The position numbers and the translations under genes were made by a program. From assembly GCA_029449235.1 (NCBI GenBank), contig JANATG010000008.1, positions 1,798,001 to 1,862,000 of the forward strand: a stretch of DNA of 64,000 nucleotides, read 5' to 3'. Below, piece by piece: positions 12,201 to 23,000 of this stretch. Origin of the DNA: Linnemannia schmuckeri. Taxonomy: Eukaryota; Mortierellomycota; Mortierellomycetes; Mortierellales; Mortierellaceae. Below the pieces are notes generated by a model. That model saw only the letters and a program-made list of their open reading frames with translations. It searched no databases and was not told the origin of the DNA. The stretch's first letter is position 1. Each line of letters begins with the position of its first letter.

Positions 12201-14687
12201 CTCGTTCTCGCCATCTTCCGTGCTACGCCAGTTCAAGAGGAGCGACGTGGTGATCACCTACCCTTGGTCCGCTATTATAGATTCGACTTCACGGAGTCTA
12301 TTCGTTTACGATGGATCAGTATTTGATGCTACCGACTACTTGGCTCAGGTGGCTGATCCCACAATAAGTCCGACCGAGATCACTCGGATGTACTGGATCA
12401 GGGGCCTCATCGGTCGGGATGCAACACTCGCTGTTCAGAAACAAGCCAACTACAGGGACATTGCTCGCTGCTTCCAAGCCTACTTCAAGGTCGGCGAGCT
12501 CTCTGGTGAACCAATCAGTGGATGCTTGGCGTCGATCGTCATCAACACGTTCTCGCTGGCGATTCTCTTGTTGATCACGTTCATGCGTCTCGCCTCTGCA
12601 TTGGTCTACAGGCTTGTTTTTCCGCAGCCCATAACGACAGCGACTGGCAAGGGATCTTCCGGTCCGACTACTGGAGCCGGCAGCAACAAGAATAACGACA
12701 GTGCTGGCAGCGGCGACAGTATTGATATCGAGAACCACGTTCTTATGCTGGTGACCTGCCAGGCAACAAATCAGGACGAGCAAATCAGGAGCACGCTGGA
12801 TTCCCTCGCCTTGACCGACCATGATGACGGCCGCAAGCTACTCTTGGTCATGGCGGATGCTACCTGGGATGATGACGGGGAGCGCTCTCAGGCGTCACTA
12901 GCCTGCCTACGGCTGATGCAGCCATCGATGCCCATTGAGTCAGAGAAACCTCCTCTGTCGTCGTTCTCGGACGGTCCATTCTCAGAGGATATCTATTCTG
13001 GCTACTATGTCGTCGATTCACGTCGGGTTCCATATGTCCTTGTTCTTCGCGCCCCTGACCAAGACCTCGTTCAGGAGGAGTATGTCGCCTGGTGGAAAAA
13101 GAAGCTAATCCTGCGATGGCTCTATCGCGTTTGCTTCAACGAGCCCATTTCGTCCTTTGAGTATGCTTTGTTTGAACGAGTGCGGGGGTTGATGGATGGC
13201 GGGAATGGACCGGATGTCTTTGACATGTTACTTGTGGCAGAGGTTGGTATCGAGTGTGACCGCCGTAGTCTGAGTCGAATGGTCGGTACCCTGAGGAGGA
13301 ACGAAAAAATTATGGGTGTCTGTGCTCAGAGGATCATCTCCAACGCCACTGAGAACTGGCTGACGAGAGTGCAGGACTATGAGAACCACTTGTCGTTGCA
13401 GTTCACCAGCGTCTTTGAGTCCACCTTGAGTGCTGTCCAATGTCTGCCAAGTCGCTTCTCGCTGGTTCGAATCAAGCTCCGGTGCCATCAAGGGTCTCAA
13501 TATCCAGGCCATGTCAAGTTTGACAAGCGCAACTCGGATGAAACATCTGTCTTTTCTGACACGGACGATGATAATGAGATCCTGGCTGGGATGAAGGGGG
13601 AGGAACGGAGAGATGTTAAACTTGGTGAAGCTGATGGCAAAGTAGATGGAGGAGCAGCAGAGGGTCACCAGGACAGCACCAAGCGAATCAAGCGACAGCG
13701 GTTACCCAAGAATATTATGGCCACCGAAGACATCCAGTACTCGATCCCTATCCTAGTCCACCCTGATGTGATCTCGTGCTTTGTGGGCAACAAGGCTCGC
13801 ACTCTGCATGAGCGGAGCCTCCTTCTCCAAGGAGCTGAGGACCGGTACCTGACTGGCCTGTTGCACCAGACCTTTCCAGACCGCCGCATCATCTACGTGC
13901 CCCAAGCGGTCTTTCGTTCGACAGCCATGCCCTATCTACGCTCCTTCCTACAGGAACAAGGTCGATTGTTGGCAAGCTCCTTCCACACGCTTTGGCGCCA
14001 AATCTGGATCTTGCAGCTGCGAAGTCGATTCTGCTGTTCGCTCAATTTCCTGGCCCTGGTAGAGTGGCTAGCGCTGGTCATTCTCCCATCGGCGGTTGTC
14101 TTTTCAATGGTGTTATTAGTGATGGTCGCTGTAGGCGCGGCCGAGAAGGTTGGAGCTCTCGACGCGCTGCCTGTTGTCCTGGCGTTGTGCTTTATGATGG
14201 CATTTGTGGCATTACAGCCATTGCTTGGGATCTGTCTTGGAAGTGGGGAGCGAACGTTTGCAAGGAATCTGTATGGGGCCGCTCTTTTCCTTGCTGTACT
14301 ACCCTTTACGTCCCTCGCTGTAGCCTTCTATGCATGCTTTTATTCCACCGGTAAGGTCAAACTCTATCATCACTGAATTTGGCATGGTTGTAATACCCTT
14401 TTTCACAAGCTCATCAAGCTAACGAGTTGTTCTTGTTGATATGATGATTCTTAGAAGCTATTGGGGTGTCGTCTGCAGAGAGTGGAATGGAGACGCCGAG
14501 AAAGCCAGAGCGTAGACTTCGGCACTGGGCAGAATGGCATTCGATGCGCTGTGGAAGCAAGGTTCAAATTCAGAGTCAGAGTCCTAGTCAGAGTCTTCGC
14601 CGGCACAGGAGTCTCTCACGAGCTGGTGGTGCTAGTAGTGGCAGCGGCGTCGGGTCATCCGGATCCCCGTCGATGCTGTCTTTGTAG
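9212..14687 (+). CDS. Ankyrin-repeat / cyt-b5-like / degenerate class IV chitin synthase fusion
   Basis: Exons 9212-9551, 9892-9995, 10486-14350, 14455-14687 sum to 1513 residues. Residues about 65-280 hold five or six ankyrin repeats (e.g. SALLLASYAGHVDVMALLIE, SSLMLAAYAGKLDACKLLLA). A Ser/Pro-rich linker follows to about 580. WREKVTLCSLITG then starts the membrane and cytochrome-b5-like region typical of class IV (Chs3-type) chitin synthases, with a membrane segment near residue 695 before a GT2-like domain (about 895-1310) and several C-terminal membrane spans. Alignment by eye to the intact enzyme at 36604-40561 shows lost catalytic motifs: VDADT is VAEVG, CGETKI is CAQRII, ADG is ADA, and QRRRW is EQGRL. 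AEDRYLT (for GEDRYLT) and CLP remain. Inference: a membrane pseudoenzyme with a protein-binding N-terminus, perhaps regulating or localising chitin synthase. The frame is open throughout, so it is not a pseudogene. Confidence 0.87.
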
Positions 14688-15120
14688 ATATTGTTGTGGG
14701 GGGGTTTTTTTTGTTTAGTATCCCTTTTTTTTGTCGCTTGTATTTGTATCGATTTACTTTACCCTACCGTAATAATTTATTCTTCAACGCTCTCGCGTTT
14801 TTTGTACACTTCTGGATTTAAAATTTGATGTTGTGACGTGCATTGCGATTTTGGAGTCGAGAGTAAGGCCTTGCTGTCCCGCTTGGCAAGCGTCTTGCAT
14901 GGTTCTTAACTCACCTTGCTTGGCAGCAAAAAAGAAAAAGAAGCGATTCCATCATTTTCATCGATTTCACACTCTTCTCTTCTTTCTCTCTTTCTTTCTG
15001 TTTCAACTCCTGTCCTTCTTTTTGTCGCGCTCATACTCAGCACGCAACCTTTGCTCTACATCACACATCACCCACTGCACAACTAATCTCCTACTTTAGC
15101 ACACACACACTGTCTCCTCC
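14688..15120. other. Spacer between CHS-like and TBC genes
   Basis: Presumed 3' UTR of the upstream gene (T-rich, GTAATAATTTATT near 14770) followed by a CT/CA-rich leader before the ATG at 15121. No gene seen. Confidence 0.5.
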
Positions 15121-18100
15121 ATGAACACGCTCAAGGGTGCACGGTATGTCCACTCCTCTCTCTCTCATGCAGCAACAATACGATAACGACAGTGATAGAG
15201 GGAGCTAAAAACGGATAGCAGCAATGAACTAAATAGTCCAATTGGCCGTATCTGCAAACGCTTGGTGTTTTTCCTTAGGGAGAAATGGACAGAGGTTTTT
15301 GAGGACCCAAACTTGAGTCTTGACTCTCTCAAAGCTCGCGCTCTCTCACAACACTCCAACTTGGGTATCGATGGGATCCGGTCCGTCTGCTGGAAGGTAA
15401 TAAATGATAACAGAGACGCAGACACACGCACACACACATCGGCGACCCTGTAAAACCAGAAGAACTTGTTCAATTGCGCACTCACACATACAGAGTGCAG
15501 ATCATCTGTTGTTATCCTGTCCTTCTCAATTGCTGTGAGAGATAGAAGCAAGATGTTGTGCTTCATGACCCACCCAATATCACACCTGACTGATCCTTGT
15601 TGATTTCTATTTCCCTCTTCTTTTTTTATATCTCCTTCCTTTCTCCTTCCATTGTCTATCACTATGCATGGTTGTTTATATGCACTATGATCCAAATGCT
15701 GAATTTCCTTTTCCTTGCTATCACTATCATTGTTGTCTAGGTGTATTTAGGCTGTATACCAACAATTGAGATTTCAACATGGCCGTTCGTGATGACGACG
15801 GAGCGTGAGCGATACGTCGAGCTTCGTCAAAAATATATCCGAGCCATTGGAGCTGATGATGGACCTGAACCGGACCTGGAACTCAACAACCCGCTCAGTT
15901 TGGCGGAGGACAGTCCTTGGCAACAGTTCTTTGTCGACTCGGAGCTCAAGAAGATCATCAAGCAGGATGTCGAGCGAACGTAAGATTGACTTGCCTGCTG
16001 CTGGACTCTCTCACCACCCTGCAATTGGTTCGCTGTTCATTTCATAACGCCTTGTTTCTTTTCGTGGATGGCCATATAGCTTCCCAGACAACGACTACTT
16101 CCGATCGGAGAAGGTTCAGGATCAATTGAACGACATTTTGTTTATCTATTGCAAAATCAACCACGACGTGTCCTATCGCCAAGGAATGCACGAGTTGTTG
16201 GCCCATATTCTGTGGGTGGTTTCCTCCGAGAGCCTCGATACTCAGCGCAACCCAGGAGCGTCCTCGTAAGACCTGACATTCATGTTTGACACGCGTACCA
16301 TTTCTTTTCGGCGGCGACATATGAAGAGGTTGTACCGTTTATATCAATTATTTAACATGGTCATTATCACGTTGCAACATGTATTAGCGATGCGACACTG
16401 GATGTAATGAGGAGCGTGCTTGACTCAAAGTTCATCGAACATGACACATTCGCGCTTTTCTCGAGTCTTATGAGTCGTGCAAAGCCATGGTATGAATTCA
16501 GCGATGAGGGGTTTGCGAGCAAACGACCCAGGGTAAGGAGTGAGAGCGAAAGGACAGGAGGAGGAGGAGTCCTGGTGAAGACTGCGTTGCATTTGTTTGA
16601 CATGTACGGAGAGGATATTGGTGGATATTATTTTTGACTTACTGATAAGCTCTTTTTTTTGTAATCACTGATATGCGATATAGCCTCCTAACAAAACGCA
16701 TAATGCCCAACCCTTTGGAAAATCAGACGCGCCTGAGGTAAAGGCACATTGGATATTAGAAGAATGAAGCTACCATTGGTGTTTGTTTGAAGATGACTGA
16801 CCATTAACATTTGGATATGACACCATTAGCCACCACCAGGAAAGCAGACACCTGTCATTGAATGGTCAATGAAGATATTTCAGTATCTGGAGAGGGTTGA
16901 TAATGAGCTCTTCTTGCATCTCAAAAGCTTGGAAATTCAGCCTCAGCTGTTCGGAATGTAAGTCTTTATACTTGTGAATATTATTATTATACGCGAGCAT
17001 ATCTCTACCTTGTCCAAACTAACATCTTTGTATTGTTTTCCTTCCTATTTTTAGTCGTTGGTTCCGACTGCTTTTTGGACGAGAGTTCCCCATGGAGGAT
17101 GTTTTGAACTTGTGGGACGGAATTTTCGCAAAGGATCCAAGTCTGAACATTTGTATTTTTATCGGTCTTGCATTGCTCTTAAGGATCAGGGATGAGCGTG
17201 AGTATATCGACGAACTCTCGGACAACAACATAGTCAATCTGTTGTCATAGAATGAGCTTCAATTTCACCTAACAATTTGATTCTTATTTCACTCACCTTA
17301 CTTAGTGCTGGAGGAAGATTTCGCAGGCTGCTTGCACAAGTTGATGCGATATCCATCGGTCAAGGATGTGCATCAGTTTCTTCCACAGGCTTTACATCTC
17401 CAAAAGATGCCTAATGCAGCGGGCGGACAGGAAATCATTCGACAGAACTACGTCCTTGCGGGGAAGCCATTGCCACCACTGCCGCCAGTTGCTGATGCAG
17501 ATCACGGTGGTCAGCACTACCAGCAGCAACAATATCACCAGAACCCATACCAGCAACATCAACAACACAGAGACGGCTCGCCTTCACCTATACCTCAGCA
17601 GCGTCGCCAGCAGCATGGAGGCCATCACCAAGACCACCACAAGACTCAATCTGGAAGCTTCCCTGGAAATGGTGTTTTGAGTCAGCATTTGCCACCGGCA
17701 GCGTTGGATGCCATCAAGCCAGTAGCTGAAGGATTTGTTCATGTGACAAAGAATGTGTTGGAGAGCAAGGGAGGCGCAGCTCTAAACAAGGCGATCCATG
17801 ACATGAAGGTATGTCTTGTCATTTTGCACGATTCCCGCCCACTCAAGGAGCTAAGTCATAGCGGTAACATGATTCTCACGCATACATTTTTTTTTTTTTT
17901 TTTTTTTGCAACCATGGGACATTTTAGAAAAATACTCAATCATATATCCGGAAAGCTAATGCACCATCAACAGCTTCGCCTACTCCAGACTTTCCACCGA
18001 TGTTTGAACAAGTTGTCTCTTCCGTCAGTCGACAATCAGCCTCGAGTCGACACGCGCCTCCTCCCCATCAGCAGACAGCAAGGCAGCAACCTTACCAGGA

Positions 18101-19244
18101 CAGTCACACTTACACTGGAGGAGGGAGCAACAACACCGACAAGCAACTTCAGTCTCAGCTGGGACAGATTGTGGCTAAGGCTCTTGTGATCTTGGAGTCT
18201 GAGTTCGTATCATCATCGACTGGAGGAGGAGGAGGAGACTTGAGCGAGTCGACGACGACAACTGCCAATTCATCAAAGGAGAGCCCGGATGTTGGGTCGG
18301 GTAAATCGCCGTCCAAGGCAGCCCTCGCGGCAATTTCTGGTCTTGAGCATGTGCGCGATATCCTTTTGGGCTTTACCAAGGACCTGAATCCCTTGGTGAT
18401 TGAGTCTGGTATGTTGGACAAACCTGCCACTGTGGTTTCTCCTGCTGCTATGCCCAAGGCCTACAATTCACCAAAGACAGCAGCTCAGGCAACGACCGCG
18501 CTAGTAGAACGCACTCCGATCAATGCTACTAGACAGAATACCCTTCATCCCAATACCAGGAACAGCCCATCACGGTCTACAAGCGACAGCTCGATCATTG
18601 AGCGACAAGGTCTTTCGCGGAACCCTAGTCAGGCGAGCGATCTTAGCGGGTTCAGTAGTAGTGGCGATCCACAGGAGTACTGGTTCAACACTGGTGGCAG
18701 TGGGTCGACACCCTCACCACCAGGTCTTTCAGTAACAACCATGGCCGAGACATATATGCCGGCTCCTGTGCCGGCTCCTCCTGCGCCAAAGCCGTTTTCG
18801 TTTGACGATCTTCTCGGAGACTCGACAACCGATTCGACTACCACGTCCTCGACTTCTGCTTCCAGAAAGGGATCCCCGCCTAGTTCTCGCAATAAGATAG
18901 GATCAGGGTTGGCGAACAAGGTCAAGTCGCCTCGATCTTCGTTGGCCAATTCTCAGTTTAGCTGGATGTTGGATGACTCGGGCAAGGATGGGTTATTGTC
19001 GCAATCGACAGCAGCTGCTAAGGTTGGAGGAGTAGCGGGAGGAGGAGGAGGAGGAGCGACTCGCTCGTCGATGGACCTTTTCTCTCCGGGATCGAGTCGG
19101 ATGAAGATTGATCCCTTAGCAGGGAGTGTAAGTCGAGGAGTGGGTATTTTGGGAGGTGGCGGTAGTAGTGCAGGTCCAGCAGGTGGTGCAGGAGAAGGAG
19201 GAAGTGACCAAGCACTCCAGGATGATGATCCTCTCCGGGCGTGA
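15121..19244 (+). CDS. TBC1D5: TBC1D5-like RabGAP
   Basis: Rab GTPase-activating protein of the TBC1D5 type, which in animals acts on Rab7 with retromer at late endosomes. Exons: 15121-15143, 15279-15396, 15741-15979, 16080-16265, 16388-16532, 16684-16737, 16830-16957, 17055-17197, 17306-17808, 17928-19244; 951 residues. TBC landmarks: GIRSVCWK, NNPLSLAED, the arginine-finger motif as IKQDVERTFP, the glutamine finger as YRQGMHELL, EHDTFALFSSLM, and RWFRLLFGREFP. The C-terminal 430 residues are disordered, rich in Ser, Gln and Gly, and end in acidic DDDPLRA. The first coding exon is only 23 bases. The stop TGA overlaps a perfect GTGAGT donor at 19243, so a spliced longer C-terminus is possible. 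One intron (17809-17927) has a 21-T tract. Confidence 0.9.
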
Positions 19245-20043
19245 GTTCCTGGAAAATAAATGCTGACAATTGGCGCGTGACGTCACAATAATCTCTAACA
19301 ACAAATGCCCACCCTACTTAATCCACTTCTGTTTGATCTTCTCAAATAGAAGTGAGGTAGGTAGGGTCAGCAGGGCGTTTGTCCGTAGCAATTGGGGTTG
19401 GTAAAGATTGAGAACGAGAATTGGGGTTGTGATACATCGAGCGAGAATGATAAAGACATTCTCGGCAGCGTGTAATATCTGATGGTAAGAGGTATCGTAT
19501 TTTATTCCTGAAAGAAAATATAGAAAAAGGGTGTAGGATGGTAGTCAAGGACACAGGGACAAGGACGTAGATGTAACCGTGGCATGGCATGGCGGTGTGC
19601 GGCTGGCAGACTGATAGACAGAGGACTGGGCGGACACGAGTCAGAGAAGGAGGGGAATGGGACATCCAAAAGGAAACCTTCTTATGGTCGCACAAAAAAA
19701 ATGGTCCGCCATTCAAATGGCACTGACGGTGTGTGCAGGCCTGGGAGAGCAAAGAAAAGAAAAGAAGAAACGAAGAGAAGAAAAAAGTGGGAAAAACCAG
19801 CAACAGTAAAGAGGAGAAGAGGGTCATCTCTTTTTTGGCCGAAAACCCCATGGGGTGGAGGACATAAATAGGCGCGCTGCTCATTCCTTCTTTCTTTCTT
19901 TCTTTCTTCTTTTCCCATCTCTTCTCATCTCCTTTCTCCTTCTTTACTTTTGATTCACACTGCCTTCTACCCTTCTCCTTGCAAAAACAGCATAGCCTTC
20001 TTCCCTTTCCCTTTTTTAAATCTCACATACATATAGTTTCACA
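19245..20043. other. Spacer between TBC1D5 and exportin-7 genes
   Basis: Contains AATAAA at 19255-19260, just after the TBC stop, then purine-rich sequence. From about 19885 there is a CT-rich leader with a (CTTT)n run up to the exportin-7 ATG at 20044. No supported gene. Confidence 0.5.
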
Positions 20044-23000
20044 ATGATGGCTGCTTCGCTCGACCTCCACTCGCTGGAGCAATATTGCGAAACGCTCTAC
20101 AACCCCTCGAGCCAGGCCAGTCGCCTCCAAGTCGAGTCGCTCCTCAACTACCACTTCCCTACTTTCTCTCTCGCGACCGCTTCTTCGACTACATCCTCAG
20201 CAATAACTGCTGCACAGGCACAGACTGAAGATCTTAAGGGACACAGTCCCTCCATCAATACCCCTATCGAGTCTGCCTTGTTCTGTCGGAGCTTGCTCGA
20301 GAACACCCAAAATCCATACGCCCTCATGCAAGTAGTTTCTTTTTTCTTTTCTTTTTTTTCTTTTTTATTTGTTGCGGAGAGGAGGAACAGGGTCAGCTGT
20401 AACTTCGTGGTCATCAATGAGGTCTTGGTGGGTTGGAGTAGTAGTGGTGGTGAAGGTAGTTTGTCTTAGTTGGTTTTTTTGGACAAAGGGGGGAAACATT
20501 TGGTTTTGTGAGGTAAACGATGGCGGTGGTGGAGATACATGGTACTCTGCTTCGTTTATATTTTAACAGAAGAGTCGAATGGTGTCAATGGTTCATATTT
20601 CTTTTTTGTTTCTTTTTTTTTACTCTTTCTCTTGTTGCTGTCCCCACCTCCCTTTTCCATGTTTTACGTGCTTCCCATTACTGGTTCTGGTGGCATCGTT
20701 GACTTTTTTCGAAAAAAGGGTCAATTTTTTTAAAGTTTTTTTGCATTGTGAAAAAGATATTGGAGAACAAATCATGCTCCGGCCAGACCATACCAGTGGT
20801 GACCAGCTGGTTAAGAGCAGTTTTTTTTTTATTGGAACTAGGAACCAGAGAGCCCTTCTTCCTTCCTCCTTCCTTTTCATCTTGTTCGCCCTTCTTTTTA
20901 CCTTTTTTTTCTTTTTTTTTCCTGTTTGCCTTTTTTCTTCCTTTCTTATAGGGACAACTTCGTTTCTTTTTGTGTTTGTCTTCTCCCCTGAAGAAGCGAA
21001 ACTGGTTGGGTGGGATTGGGAGGATGAAGTGAGGACGAAATAGAGATTTGTTTGAGGGAAAGGATGTCTCTGGTTGCAGTTCAGGTGTACCAGAAACTGG
21101 GATTTTTGAAAAGAGATAAATAGAGAAGGAAAACTAAAATCGTCATTCCCGTGCTCCGTAGATGTTCCCGGAACATGGCGCTTTTATTGTGGGAAACAAA
21201 AAAAAAACGCAAAGTATCGGGGGAAAAGGATGCAGATGAGGAACGAGGGATTGACAAGGCGCTTTTTTAGGCGGCCAGACTGAAGTGCGAGACAATGAGA
21301 AGTTGTAAAGGATGATGAGTGATAACAACGACCACATGGAATGAGGAAGACAGTGGCAGCACCACAAATAAACATGAAAAAAGTGAGCAACAAAAACAGG
21401 TCAAGGTCATTTGACATGTCAGCACAAAAAGACAAGGAAAAAAATCTCCAATTGGAATGCGATTCTGTCTGTTCCGGCAACCCCACCAAGCAATTTTTTG
21501 TTGTTGTTAGTTATCACACCGTCGTCATCGTGTCAAAGGGACAGAATGAGAGAGAAGGAAAGAAGCCGAGGGAGTGAGAGTGGGAGAGAGTTGAGGTGAA
21601 GGAAGGACGACATGGTTATGAAAGCAGGACATCATTGTCACCTCAACTAGAAACGACGATGAAAGTGGCGAGAGGGAATAGAGAACCGCCTAAAAATGAT
21701 TTGTGAGCTCTCACTAACATGCTGGAAACATGTTTCTTCCTTTCGTTTTTGTTCCCTTATAGGTTTGCGACTTCACGGCTAAAGAACCTCGTCGAGGACC
21801 ACTTCACTACCTTCACTACTCCTGAGCAACTCGGTCTTCGTAAGTTTCAACTCTTTGGAGGGGTAGCACCTTCTTTGCTTTTTAGCAGAACCAGTATCAG
21901 TTTTCAATATACGGCTACTTTACACTCGTCTTGCTTTTATTACTCTTCCTTGAAGAAGAGGGATTAGTTTTCTGTCAGTCTATTTTCGAACTACCCGAGG
22001 AAAGGGAAAAATCGAGATAGCAGTGCCTTAGGACTTGCCCTTAGAGCCTTTTCATCTGGGAATAAGAGCGATTGGTTGTTGTATATTTTTCGGGAAAGGA
22101 ATATCGACAAGCAACATCAGAGACAGGAACAGGAAATTGTCAATGCCGACTTTCGCTTTCTTTTGGGGGGGCAAAGTGGAAAAAAAAACGAGGAACAACT
22201 TGCGGCAGACAGAAATCTACTCAGGCACTAGTGAACATCAAGGCACTGGTGAACATCAAGGCACTGGTGAACATCAAGGCACTAGCAGCATTCACTTGGA
22301 GGATATCGGGAGGCATTACACTTTCTCAGGATAACGGAACTCCTGAGAGGGAATCATAAGAATGTAGAGAGTTATTTGAAGAGGGTACAGGCGGCAGGTC
22401 ATCCCATTGATATATGCTTATTGTGTGTTCACAACTCAAGCTTGAACACAGACACAAGGCAAGAAATGGGATCTAATCATGCACTTTTCTTTATTCATCC
22501 CTCAAAATCTATGTTAGGCACATTTGTTCTCCGATACATCTATCAAAATCCGGATTCTCAACCATTCATCATCACAGCACAGGCGCAACTCTTTGCAATC
22601 ATCACAAAACTCGGCTGGCTCGAGAATGAAGAGTTTCGCGCCTTGCTCGACCAAATGCAGGTTTTTTTCCAGGTACAGCACAAGTCAAAGACTCTATTTT
22701 TCTGTCAAGAGACGAGGAGGATGCAAAGGACACGGACATGGCAGTCCTTGAAAGGAAAAGAAGCAGTGTCTAATCTGTTACTGTTATTTTGGTACTCTTA
22801 CATTAGCCTGGAAACCCCATTGCCTATCGTATCATTGGAACACGCATTTTGACTGCCGTTGCCACCGAAATGAACTTGCCCAGCGCTCGACACCCCACAA
22901 AGTATCGCAAAATCGCCGTAAGCTTTAGAGATGCGCAGCTCCTTCCTATTTTCCAGTTTGGATTGTCAACATTGAAGCCATTGCTCCAAGCTTCAGGTAT

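Noticed and set aside
9212..14687. Reading the ankyrin/chitin-synthase-like gene as a decayed pseudogene
   Set aside because: There is a continuous 3.8-kb exon without stops, conserved splice sites, and kept structural motifs such as AEDRYLT and the membrane segments. Only catalytic motifs are altered.
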